Below, piece after piece: positions 7,305-14,833 of a stretch of DNA of 64,000 nt. The stretch comes from DATKAB01 sp964542745 (GTDB lineage Bacteria > Eisenbacteria > RBG-16-71-46), in NCBI GenBank assembly GCA_964542745.1, contig CAZIVR010000003.1:20808-84807 (forward strand). The letters run 5' to 3'. The position numbers and the translations under genes were made by a program. The number at the start of each line of letters is the position of its first letter. The stretch's first letter is position 1. Below the pieces are notes generated by a model. That model saw nothing but the letters and a program-made list of their open reading frames with translations, was not told where the DNA came from and did no database searches.

Positions 7305-9962
7305 ATGCACCCTGCCTCACCCCGCAGTCCCTTTCAGCGGCTCGCGCGCCGCCGTTCGCTGATCGCGCTGGCCGTGCTCCCGCTCCTGCTCGCGAGCTCG
7401 GCGCCGCTCCAGACCGCCGAGAGCATCCCGAGCGGGATCCTCGCCGAGTCGGCGCCCGCCGTGCTCGAGGCTTCGGCCGTGATCAACGTCGCTGAGCTCG
7501 CGAGGATCGAAGCCGGCAAGACCGGCCCCTCGGTGCCGATCCGCATGCGCAAGCTCAACCGCGGTCTCGTGGATCCTCCGGAGCCCGACGCTCCCGAGGC
7601 CAAGGGCTCGACGCTCCTGCCCGGTCTCGAGACCGCGCAGCAGCCCGGCGGTCCGCGGCTGCTGGTGGCCTCGCCGTCGCCGACCCAGACCTACATGGGC
7701 CTCGACGACATCCCGATGGCCGACTCGAACTACATCATCATCCCGCCCGACATCGCGGGTGGCGTCGGCCCCACCAAGGTGATGGAGAGCTTCAACAACA
7801 ACTACCGCATCCGCGACAAGGCCACCGGTGCGACCCAGCTCACGATGGGCACGGCGACCTTCTGGGCCGCGGTGACCACCGGCGCTGAGCGCAACGGCCT
7901 TACCGATCCGCGCACCACCTACGATCCCTACAACAACCGCTGGATCGTCTGCATGCAGACCACGCTCACCAACGGCTCGGTGCTGGTGGGTGTTTCCCAG
8001 ACCAGCGACCCCGCCGGAGCGTGGTACCTGTACAAGTTCTCCGGGTTGTCGGGAACGCTCGGTACCAGCTACCTGCTGGACTTCCCCACCATCGGCTTCA
8101 ACAAGAACTGGGTCGCGATTTCGATCAACCGCTACACGACCGCCGGCGCGTTCTCCTACGGCGTGTGCCTCGTGCTCAACTACCCGAATCTCCGCGTGGG
8201 GGTCGGCGGCGGGTCGCTCTTCACGCTCAATTCGGGTGCCGGCAGCACCCACTTCGTCTCCTCGCCCGCGGTGACCTACTCGACCACTCAGGACTCGCTG
8301 TTCGTGGTGACCCACCTGAGCAGCGCCGGCGCCACGTACGCGGTGGACGTGATCACGGGCACGCCGGCGGCTCCGGTCTTCACGCTGGCGGGCGCGAGCA
8401 ACGTGCGCCCCGGCGGTGGCTGGACCCAGCCGAGCGGGAACATCCTTCCGCAGGCCGCTCCCATCTCCGGAGCCAGCGCCTGCGGCGCGACGCCCTGCAA
8501 GATGGAGTCGCAGGACGCGCAGGTCCGTTCCTCGCCGATCTACCGCAACGGCGCGCTGTGGTACTCGCAGACCATCGGACTTCCGGCCGGCGGCCTGACG
8601 CGCACCGCGGCCCAGTGGACCAAGATCGCACCGGCGCTGACCCCCACGTTCCTCGATGGCGGCCGGGTGGATGATCCGACCGCGACCGCAACCAACGGTG
8701 GGAAGTGGCACGCGTACGCGTCGCTGTCGGTGAACGCGAACAACGACATGATGCTCGGCTTCACCCAGTTCGCGTCCAACCAGTACCCGGGCGGGGGCTA
8801 CGCGTTCCGCTACGGCACCGACGCCGCGGGCACGATGCGCGATCCGATCGTCTACAAGGCGGGCGAGGACTACTACCACAAGACCTTCAGCACGGCGACG
8901 GGCCGCAACCGCTGGGGCGACTACAGCACGGTGCAGGTGGATCCGTGCAACGACCAGACGCTGTGGGCGCTGCAGGAGTACGCCAAGGCGCGCACCGGCA
9001 CCGACGACGGCAACACCGGCAGCAACTCGAGCCGGTGGAGCTCGTGGTGGGCGCGGCTCGCCGGCAACGAACCCGTGGCCAGCGTGAGCTGCCCGCTCGA
9101 CACCGCCGGATCGCCGGGCGCCACGGTGACGCGGAAGTTCCGGATCACCAACACCGGCACGGCCTCGGGGCAGTTCAACTACTCGGTGACCGACGTCGCG
9201 GGCTGGGGTGGCCCGGTGAGCGGCACCACGCCGGTGCTCGCGCCGGCGAGCTTCTTCGACGTGTTCGTGAACTTCAACGTGCCGTCGAACTGCACCCCGC
9301 CGACCGACCTGGTGACCTTCACCGCCTCGGTGGTCGCGGCCTCCGGCTGCTACGGATCGGTGACCTGCAACACCACCGTGTACTGCGACATCGCCACCGC
9401 GGCGCTGGTCTCGCGCTTCAACGCGCAGACCGGGGGCTCGGGCGTGGATCTGTCGTGGTGGTCCGACGCGGTCGGCCAGGTCCGTTCGTGGAAGGTCTAT
9501 CGCGCGGCGGCGCCGGAAGGCGGCTGGTCCGCGGTGACCGAGGAACCCATCGCGATGCGGTCGGGCGGCGAGTTCAAGCTGCACGACGCGGGCGCGTTCG
9601 CCGGGGACAACTACTACCGGCTGAGCGCGGTGATGTCGGACGGTCGCGAGCAGTTCCTGAGCAGCACCCGCGTGGGAGGCACGGCGCGCGAGCTGGCGTT
9701 CGCGATCTCCGGCGGGAATCCGTTCTCGGGATCCACGATGCTTCGCTACTCGCTCCCGAAGAGCGAGCACGTGCGGCTCGACATCTACAGCGTGGCCGGT
9801 GAGCGCGTGCGCTCGCTGGTGAACCGCGTCGAGTCGCCCGGCGAGTACACCGTGGAATTCGCGCTGCGTCGCGACGGGCGGTCGCTGGCTCCCGGCGTCT
9901 ACCTCGCGCGCCTCACCGTGGGCACGCAGCAGCGGACCCTGCGGCTGGTCGCCCGCGACTAG
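7305..9962 (+). CDS. large secreted protein with FlgD/T9SS-like C-terminal domain
   Basis: 885 residues. The N-terminus is a signal peptide (basic 'RLARRR', hydrophobic core residues 18-31). Residues about 120-580 look like a beta-propeller or lectin-like extracellular region with blocks such as 'SYLLDFPTIGFNKNWVAIS' and 'RNRWGDYSTVQVDPCNDQTLW' (the W-G-D-Y-S and D-P-C-N-D motifs are seen in secreted proteins of this kind). A conserved-Cys Ig-like region follows (about 595-700). Residues 800-885 form the terminal module N-P-F..LRYSLP..VRLDIYSVAGERVRSL..PGVYLARL, the FlgD-like/T9SS-sorting type fold shared with the genes at 13771 and 28283. Start ATG 7305; weak upstream GGAGG ('CCGGAGG') 10 nt away. 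Followed by a strong terminator. Specific function unknown. Confidence 0.8.
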   Translation: MHPASPRSPFQRLARRRSLIALAVLPLLLASSAPLQTAESIPSGILAESAPAVLEASAVINVAELARIEAGKTGPSVPIRMRKLNRGLVDPPEPDAPEAKGSTLLPGLETAQQPGGPRLLVASPSPTQTYMGLDDIPMADSNYIIIPPDIAGGVGPTKVMESFNNNYRIRDKATGATQLTMGTATFWAAVTTGAERNGLTDPRTTYDPYNNRWIVCMQTTLTNGSVLVGVSQTSDPAGAWYLYKFSGLSGTLGTSYLLDFPTIGFNKNWVAISINRYTTAGAFSYGVCLVLNYPNLRVGVGGGSLFTLNSGAGSTHFVSSPAVTYSTTQDSLFVVTHLSSAGATYAVDVITGTPAAPVFTLAGASNVRPGGGWTQPSGNILPQAAPISGASACGATPCKMESQDAQVRSSPIYRNGALWYSQTIGLPAGGLTRTAAQWTKIAPALTPTFLDGGRVDDPTATATNGGKWHAYASLSVNANNDMMLGFTQFASNQYPGGGYAFRYGTDAAGTMRDPIVYKAGEDYYHKTFSTATGRNRWGDYSTVQVDPCNDQTLWALQEYAKARTGTDDGNTGSNSSRWSSWWARLAGNEPVASVSCPLDTAGSPGATVTRKFRITNTGTASGQFNYSVTDVAGWGGPVSGTTPVLAPASFFDVFVNFNVPSNCTPPTDLVTFTASVVAASGCYGSVTCNTTVYCDIATAALVSRFNAQTGGSGVDLSWWSDAVGQVRSWKVYRAAAPEGGWSAVTEEPIAMRSGGEFKLHDAGAFAGDNYYRLSAVMSDGREQFLSSTRVGGTARELAFAISGGNPFSGSTMLRYSLPKSEHVRLDIYSVAGERVRSLVNRVESPGEYTVEFALRRDGRSLAPGVYLARLTVGTQQRTLRLVARD

Positions 9963-9988
9963 CGGCGGCGGATCGGGAAGCAGCAACG

Positions 9989-10025
9989 GCTCCCCGGGGC
10001 TTCGCGGCCCCGGGGAGCTTCGTTT
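9989..10025 (+). terminator. intrinsic terminator
   Basis: A perfect 12-bp GC-rich stem (9989-10000 with 10007-10018), 6-nt loop, then TTCGTTT, 27 bp after the stop at 9962. Confidence 0.9.
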
Positions 10026-10105
10026 GGGGCAGCGGGTCGCGCGGCCAGCGGCATCGGGTTCGAGGGCGGCGGGTCGAGCGGCCGCGGAGAGTGCGCGAAG
10101 CCGAT

Positions 10106-11092
10106 CTAGACCGGCAGTTCCATCTGCGCGGCTTCGGGAGGCGGCGCCGGCGGCCGCTCGCGGCGGTCGGCGATGCCGTGCGCGCGGGCCAGCGCCTTCA
10201 CCCGCGCGCCGAGGTCGCGCCCGTACTCCGCGGGCAGGTAGTCGCGCCCCGCGAACAGGCGTTCGTAGCGCGGCAGCTCCTCCGGCCACTCGCGGGCCAG
10301 CGCCTCGAGGAAGTGCTCGCGCGTCCCGGGCCGGAGGTTGAGGGGCGCGCACCAGAGCGAGCACGCCCCGGCCTCCCGCGCCGCGCGCACGACGGCCGCG
10401 AGGCCCTCCGGCGAGTCGCTGAGCCCGGGCAGGATCGGCGCCAGCGCCACGCTCGCCCGGATCCCGCCCGCGACCAGCCGCGCGAGCGCGCGCAGGCGGT
10501 GGCGGGGATGCGCGGTTCCCGGCTCGGTCGCCCGCCAGACCCGGTCGTCGAGGGTCGGCACCGAGAAGCTCACCGAGACCTTCGCGCGCGCCGCGGCCCG
10601 GCGCAGCACGTCGAGGTCGCGCACCACCAGGGTGCCCCGCGTGATGATCCCGAACGGCGTGCGGAAGTCGGCGAGCGCCTCGAGGCAGGCGCGGGTGAGG
10701 CGGTAGCGGCCCTCGATCGGCTGGTAGGGATCGGTCGCGGCGCCGATCAGCACGTAGCCGCGAGCCCAGGAGGGTCGCGCCAGCTCCGAGCGCAGCACCT
10801 CGGCCACGTTGGTCTTCACGCGGATGGTGCGGCCGTAGCGGTCGTCGCTCGGCCGGTCGGCGCGACGCTCGAAACCGCGCACGTAGCAGAAGGTGCAGCG
10901 GTGGGCGCAGCCCGTGTAGGGATTGAGCGACCACTCGAAGTCCATCCCGGTGACGCGGTTGAGCGCGGAGCGGCAGGGGGTTTCGATCGCCCCGTCGAGC
11001 CGCGCGGGCAGGCGGCCCGGAGCGGGCCGCGGCGCGGGCGGCGTCGCCGAGGCCTCAGGGGTGGAATCCGGATGCGCCGCGTGGCCGGGCAT
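10106..11092 (-). CDS. SPL-like radical SAM protein
   Basis: 328 residues. The N-terminal third carries the radical SAM cluster motif 'CAHRCTFCYVR' (Cys 62, 66, 69; CX3CX2C) preceded by 'LNPYTGCAH', the pattern of the spore-photoproduct-lyase-like / Rv2578c group (COG1533). Further blocks: 'IGAATDPYQPIEGRYRLTR', 'ITRGTLVVRDLDVL', 'PILPGLSD'. Members bind [4Fe-4S] and AdoMet; apart from SPL itself their substrates are unknown, and nothing here points to sporulation. The 40 N-terminal residues are Pro/Ala-rich. The ATG at 11092 lies 6 nt after a CATAGT box; an upstream ATG at 11125 would precede that box. It could be the last gene of the mqnE/transporter run, 78 bp away. Confidence 0.85.
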   Translation of the reverse strand: MPGHAAHPDSTPEASATPPAPRPAPGRLPARLDGAIETPCRSALNRVTGMDFEWSLNPYTGCAHRCTFCYVRGFERRADRPSDDRYGRTIRVKTNVAEVLRSELARPSWARGYVLIGAATDPYQPIEGRYRLTRACLEALADFRTPFGIITRGTLVVRDLDVLRRAAARAKVSVSFSVPTLDDRVWRATEPGTAHPRHRLRALARLVAGGIRASVALAPILPGLSDSPEGLAAVVRAAREAGACSLWCAPLNLRPGTREHFLEALAREWPEELPRYERLFAGRDYLPAEYGRDLGARVKALARAHGIADRRERPPAPPPEAAQMELPV

Positions 11093-11098
11093 GCGCGA

Positions 11099-11104
11099 AC
11101 TATG
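11099..11104 (-). promoter_or_regulatory. -10 box just before the SPL-like gene
   Basis: CATAGT on the minus strand, 6 nt before the ATG at 11092. A very similar GATAGT lies 8 nt before the rsmG start. Suggests a leaderless transcript. Confidence 0.35.
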
Positions 11105-11170
11105 GGGCCGGCGACCTCGGGGCACAAGTGTGCAGTCGCGTTTCCGCCGCGGCGTGGGGCGCCCGGCGGG

Positions 11171-12331
11171 TCAGGGCGCCTCGGTCGTCCGGAGCCATCC
11201 GCGCCGGGCCGCATGCCAGATCGCGGTTCCCGCCAGGAGCCCGATGACGTACCCGTTCGGGAGCCCGATCACGGCGGCCGCCACCAGCAGCGCGATCCAC
11301 AGCTCCGAGGGATCCCCGGCCACGTCCCCCACCAGCGTCATCAGGCTCACGGCTTCCACCAGCAGTACCGTTCCGAGGATCGCCATCGGGAACACGCCGA
11401 CCACGGTGGCGAAGCCCGGCGCGAGGAACAATCCGATCGCGAGGTACATCGCGCCGTAGATCACCGGCGCGCCGCCGGTGCGCGCCCCGAACGCGTGGAA
11501 CCCGGCGAGCCCGCCGCACCCGTGGCAGGCGGGCAGCGCCCCGAACGGCGGGGCGATCACGTTCATGAGCCCGTAGGTGAACCCGATCCGCCTCACGCCC
11601 ACCGCGCGTTCGGGGAAGAGATCGCGCGTGGCCTGGCTGGTGGCCAGCACCGAGTTCCCGAGCGAGAGCGCGAGCTGGGGCAGCGCCAGCACCAGCGCCC
11701 CGCGCCCGATCTCCTCGAACGTCGGCGGCGCGAACACCGGCAGCCGGAAACCGAAGATCGCGCCCGACGCGGGCGGTGCGAGGCCGGTCCACAGCGCGTA
11801 GGCCACGCCCAGCGCGATCACCACCAGCGGGCCCGGCACCCGGCGCTGGCGGCGGAGCAACAGCAGCAACGCGAGCGCGATCGCGGCCACCGCGTAGCCG
11901 CGCGGGCCGTCCTTCCCGGCGTAGTCGCCGAGGGCGAGCCGCGCGAGCGTGAGCCCGAGCCCGAGCTGGATGCCGCGCACCACCGCGAGCGGCACCACCT
12001 TCGCGATCCAGTCGAGCGAGCGCGTGGCGGCAAGCACCAGCATCACCGCGCCGATCGCGAGCCCGCCCCCCGCGAGCACGCCGGGGGGCAGCTTCTGGAC
12101 GAGCATGATCGCCGCCATCGCCTTGAGCGGCTGGACCGGCATGGGGATGCCGTAGGCGAGGCCGGTCGCGACCTGGAGCGCGCCGAACCCGATGCAGACG
12201 CTCGCCGGATCGAGCCCGCAGGTGGCGATGAGCCCGACGATCAGCGGCAGGTCGGTCCCGATGTCGCCGAAGGCCCCGGCCAGTTCGTGCCGGTCGAAGC
12301 GGACGCGGGGGAGCCGGGCGGGCGCGGTCAC
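11171..12331 (-). CDS. MOT1-type molybdate/sulfate transporter
   Basis: 386 residues, about 10-11 membrane segments. Three diagnostic blocks of the MFS_MOT1 / putative sulfate-molybdate transporter family are visible: 'GAFGDIGTDLPLIVGL' (about 19-34), 'GIPMPVQPLKAMAAI' (about 61-75) and 'PPFGALPACHGCGGLAGFHAFG' in parts (PACHGCGGLAG, about 265-275). In plants and algae MOT1 imports molybdate; in bacteria the substrate is untested, sulfate being the alternative. It begins 22 bp after the mqnE stop on the same strand, so the two probably share a transcript. Start ATG 12331. Confidence 0.85.
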   Translation of the reverse strand: MTAPARLPRVRFDRHELAGAFGDIGTDLPLIVGLIATCGLDPASVCIGFGALQVATGLAYGIPMPVQPLKAMAAIMLVQKLPPGVLAGGGLAIGAVMLVLAATRSLDWIAKVVPLAVVRGIQLGLGLTLARLALGDYAGKDGPRGYAVAAIALALLLLLRRQRRVPGPLVVIALGVAYALWTGLAPPASGAIFGFRLPVFAPPTFEEIGRGALVLALPQLALSLGNSVLATSQATRDLFPERAVGVRRIGFTYGLMNVIAPPFGALPACHGCGGLAGFHAFGARTGGAPVIYGAMYLAIGLFLAPGFATVVGVFPMAILGTVLLVEAVSLMTLVGDVAGDPSELWIALLVAAAVIGLPNGYVIGLLAGTAIWHAARRGWLRTTEAP

Positions 12332-12353
12332 GGGAACGGGGCCGCCTGGGGCT

Positions 12354-13484
12354 TCAGCGGGAGGCGGCGAGCGGCACGGCGGTCTCCGCCCCGTACTCCT
12401 TCACCACGCGATAGAGCGCGTCGCGCTGCACGGGAATCTTGCCCGCCTCGCGGATGGTCTGGACCATGGCCTCCTCGGCCATGCCGACCGGGCTCTTGGC
12501 CTGCGCGGCGTGGGCGATCTTCTCGACGCCGATCGTGCCGTCCATGTCGCTCGCGCCGAAGTTGAGCCCGAGCCCGGCGGTGTCCTGGCCGAGCATCACC
12601 CAGTAGCTCTTCACGTGCGGCACGTTGTCGAACACCAGCCGCGAGATCGCGATGGTCTTCAGGTCCTCGATCGCCGAGGCCTGCCGGCGCACCAGACCGG
12701 TGTTGCCGGGCTGGAACGCGAGCGGGATGAACGCGAAGAACCCCGGCGCGCGGTCCTCGAGCTCGCGCAGGTCCACGAGGTGCTGGACCCGCTCGGCGCG
12801 CGTCTCGATGTGGCCGTAGAGGAGCGTGCAGTTGGAGGGAATGCCCATGCGGTGGGCCACCTCGTGGATCTCGAGCCAGCGCCTGGCACCGATCTTCTGG
12901 TGGAAGATCTCGCGGCGCACGCGCTCGCTGAACACCTCGGCGCCGCCGCCCGGAAGGGCGTCGAGCCCCGCCTGCTTCAGCTCGGCCAGCACCCACTCGG
13001 CGGGCATGCGCGTGAGCCGGCAGAAGAAATCGATCTCGACGGCGGTGTAGGCCTTGACGCTGAGCGACGGCTTCTTCTCCTTCACCCAGCGGATCACGTT
13101 CAGGTAGTCGTCGAATCGCCACTTGTTGTGGAGGCCGCCCACGATGTGGATCTCGGTGATCTCGGGGTCCACGTGGGCGACGATCTGTTCGCGCGTCATG
13201 GTGTAGGCGTCGGGGGCGCCCGGCTTCTTGGCGTAGTCGCAGAACTTGCAGCTCAGCACGCACACGTTGGTGGGATTGAGCTGGCGGTTGACCGTGAAGA
13301 AGACGCGGTCGCCGTGGCGGTCGCGGCTCACGGCATTGGCGAGCCGGCCGAGTTCGAGCACCGGGGCGTCGAAGAGCCGGACGCCGTCGGCCTGGGTGAG
13401 GCGCCCCCCCTCGAGAAGGGTCTGCTGGGCGTGCCGGGCGGCGGGGTCGGTGACGCGGACGGCGGCGAGGTGCTCGCGATTCAT
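12354..13484 (-). CDS. mqnE: aminofutalosine synthase, radical SAM
   Basis: 376 residues, the expected size. MqnE adds the AdoMet-derived adenosyl radical to 3-enolpyruvylbenzoate (the MqnA product) to form aminofutalosine. The cluster motif is 'CVLSCKFCDYAK' (Cys 75, 79, 82), preceded by 'RQLNPTNVC'. Other family features: 'HIVGGLHNKWRFDDYLNVI' (about 113-131), 'ALPGGGAEVFSERVR', 'CTLLYGHIET', 'FIPLAFQPGNTGL' and 'LNFGASDMDGTIGVEKIAHAA'. MqnC and CofH are related, but the G-G-L-H-N-K and P-G-G-G-A-E-V-F blocks fit MqnE best. Start ATG 13484 follows a TATACT box by 37 nt; an upstream in-frame ATG at 13586 would precede that promoter. It leads into the MOT1-type transporter. Confidence 0.92.
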   Translation of the reverse strand: MNREHLAAVRVTDPAARHAQQTLLEGGRLTQADGVRLFDAPVLELGRLANAVSRDRHGDRVFFTVNRQLNPTNVCVLSCKFCDYAKKPGAPDAYTMTREQIVAHVDPEITEIHIVGGLHNKWRFDDYLNVIRWVKEKKPSLSVKAYTAVEIDFFCRLTRMPAEWVLAELKQAGLDALPGGGAEVFSERVRREIFHQKIGARRWLEIHEVAHRMGIPSNCTLLYGHIETRAERVQHLVDLRELEDRAPGFFAFIPLAFQPGNTGLVRRQASAIEDLKTIAISRLVFDNVPHVKSYWVMLGQDTAGLGLNFGASDMDGTIGVEKIAHAAQAKSPVGMAEEAMVQTIREAGKIPVQRDALYRVVKEYGAETAVPLAASR

Positions 13485-13521
13485 GGAGGTCCCGGGTCGG
13501 TCGAAGGTCGAGCGGCGCCGC

Positions 13522-13527
13522 AGTATA
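13522..13527 (-). promoter_or_regulatory. -10 box of mqnE
   Basis: TATACT on the minus strand, 37 nt before the ATG, giving a leader of about 30 nt. A nearly identical CGATACTGCGGC context occurs upstream of the sigma factor gene (60149-60154). Confidence 0.5.
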
Positions 13528-13710
13528 GGGCGGCGCCCGCGGGAGGGTCGAGCGGCCGGCCGGCGCGACGGGCCCGGATGGCCCATTCGTGCACTTTCCC
13601 CGGCCCTCCACCGGCCCGGATCACCGGGACTTTCGCAATTCGCCCGGTTCGTCCGCTATCCGCCCCCCGCCCAAGTGAGGTTCCTTGCTGCATTTCGCCC
13701 CGGACGGCCT

Positions 13711-13716
13711 TATACT
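13711..13716 (+). promoter_or_regulatory. -10 box of the 13771 gene
   Basis: TATACT followed by TTCC, 54 nt before the TTG start. A TTGCTG lies 20 bp upstream (13685-13690), a longer than ideal spacing. Confidence 0.45.
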
Positions 13717-13770
13717 TTCCGCCGTTCTTCCCCAGCCCACTCTCCCCCGGCCACCGAGCGGAGTCGCAGC

Positions 13771-14742
13771 TTGCGCCACATCTTCGTTCGCACGTTTGCT
13801 CTCGCGATACTGGCCGGCGGATCCACGCTCGCCTATGCGTTCTCCACCGGCCCCCCCGACAGCAGGACGGGAGCGAAGGCCGTCGCGAGCCGGCCGGCCG
13901 AGGCCGTCTGCACCGTGTGCCACTCGGGCAGCACGCTGAACGACCCGAGCGGGCAGCTGCGGATCCTCGGCGTCCCCGCGACCTACCAGCCCAACCAGCA
14001 GTACGACCTCACCGTGCGGCTCCAGCACACCTGGAGCGTGATGCCTCCCGATCCGCTCAAGTGGGGCTTCCAGATCACCGCGGTGCAGGCCACGACCGGC
14101 GACAGCGCCGGGCTCTGGCTGCTCGGGACCAACGCCCCGCCCGACACCTTCCGCAGCCGCAAGCCCTCTTCGGGATCCTATGCCCGCCGCCGCTACATCA
14201 TGCACACGCGCAACGTGGTCCACCCGATCTACCCCGACGGTTCGACCCGCACGGGCCAGCTCGGGCCGGTGAACTGGACCCTCAAGTGGCAGGCGCCCCC
14301 CGGCGACAGCGGCAAGGTGTACTTCTTCGCCGCCGGAAACTCGGCGAACGGCGACGGGGTCTCGATCGGCAGCGGCGACTTCATCTTCACGACCTCGGAG
14401 AGCACCACGTACGGCAACACGGTGGACGTGCCGCCGCACTCTCCGAATCTCCCGCTCGCCTTCGAGCTGGTGGCGCCGTGGCCCAATCCGATGGAGAAAT
14501 GCACGAACATCGACTTCACGCTCCCGCGCGCGGCCAACGTCGAGCTTTCGATCTTCGACCTGCAGGGCCGGAAGATCCGCACGCTGCTCGAGGGCTACCG
14601 CGAGGCCGGGACGCACGGCTGGTTCTGGGACGGCAAGAAGTCCGACGGCAGCTACGCGAACAACGGCGTCTACTTCCTGCGGCTGCGCGCGGGCGGCGAA
14701 CGCCGCGTGCTGACGCAGAAGATCGCGCTGGCGCGCAAGTAG
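13771..14742 (+). CDS. secreted choice-of-anchor protein with CxxCH and FlgD-like C-terminus
   Basis: 323 residues from a TTG start; the TTG is supported by GGAG 7 nt upstream and by the signal peptide that follows at once (LRHIFVRTF, hydrophobic to 'LAYAF'). Residues about 45-60 read 'EAVCTVCHSGSTLNDPSG': the C-x-x-C-H-S-G-S motif opens the choice-of-anchor V / reelin-like domain of FCB-group secreted proteins and also fits a covalent haem c site. The domain continues with 'WGFQITAVQATTGDSAGLW' to about residue 215. Residues 235-323 form a FlgD-like module (NP..NIDFTLP..VELSIFDLQGRKIRTL..NGVYFLRL). A stand-alone gene with a strong terminator. Role at the cell surface is inferred. Confidence 0.8.
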   Translation: MRHIFVRTFALAILAGGSTLAYAFSTGPPDSRTGAKAVASRPAEAVCTVCHSGSTLNDPSGQLRILGVPATYQPNQQYDLTVRLQHTWSVMPPDPLKWGFQITAVQATTGDSAGLWLLGTNAPPDTFRSRKPSSGSYARRRYIMHTRNVVHPIYPDGSTRTGQLGPVNWTLKWQAPPGDSGKVYFFAAGNSANGDGVSIGSGDFIFTTSESTTYGNTVDVPPHSPNLPLAFELVAPWPNPMEKCTNIDFTLPRAANVELSIFDLQGRKIRTLLEGYREAGTHGWFWDGKKSDGSYANNGVYFLRLRAGGERRVLTQKIALARK

Positions 14743-14760
14743 CGGTCGCGGCGAAGGGAA

Positions 14761-14791
14761 ACGGGCCCGGCGCGCGAAGCCCCGGGCCCGT
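14761..14791. terminator. terminator between convergent genes
   Basis: A perfect 10-bp stem (14761-14770 with 14782-14791) with an 11-nt loop, followed by TTGCTCTT on the plus strand; serves the 13771 gene and possibly the convergent 14834 gene. Confidence 0.75.
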
Positions 14792-14833
14792 TGCTCTTGC
14801 CGCCGGCGCGCGGTGCCCGCCTCGCGCCGTGGA

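Noticed and set aside
6484..7362. 292-residue plus-strand frame covering the region between recQ and the 7305 gene
   Set aside because: Overlaps recQ and the start of the secreted-protein gene, low-complexity translation.
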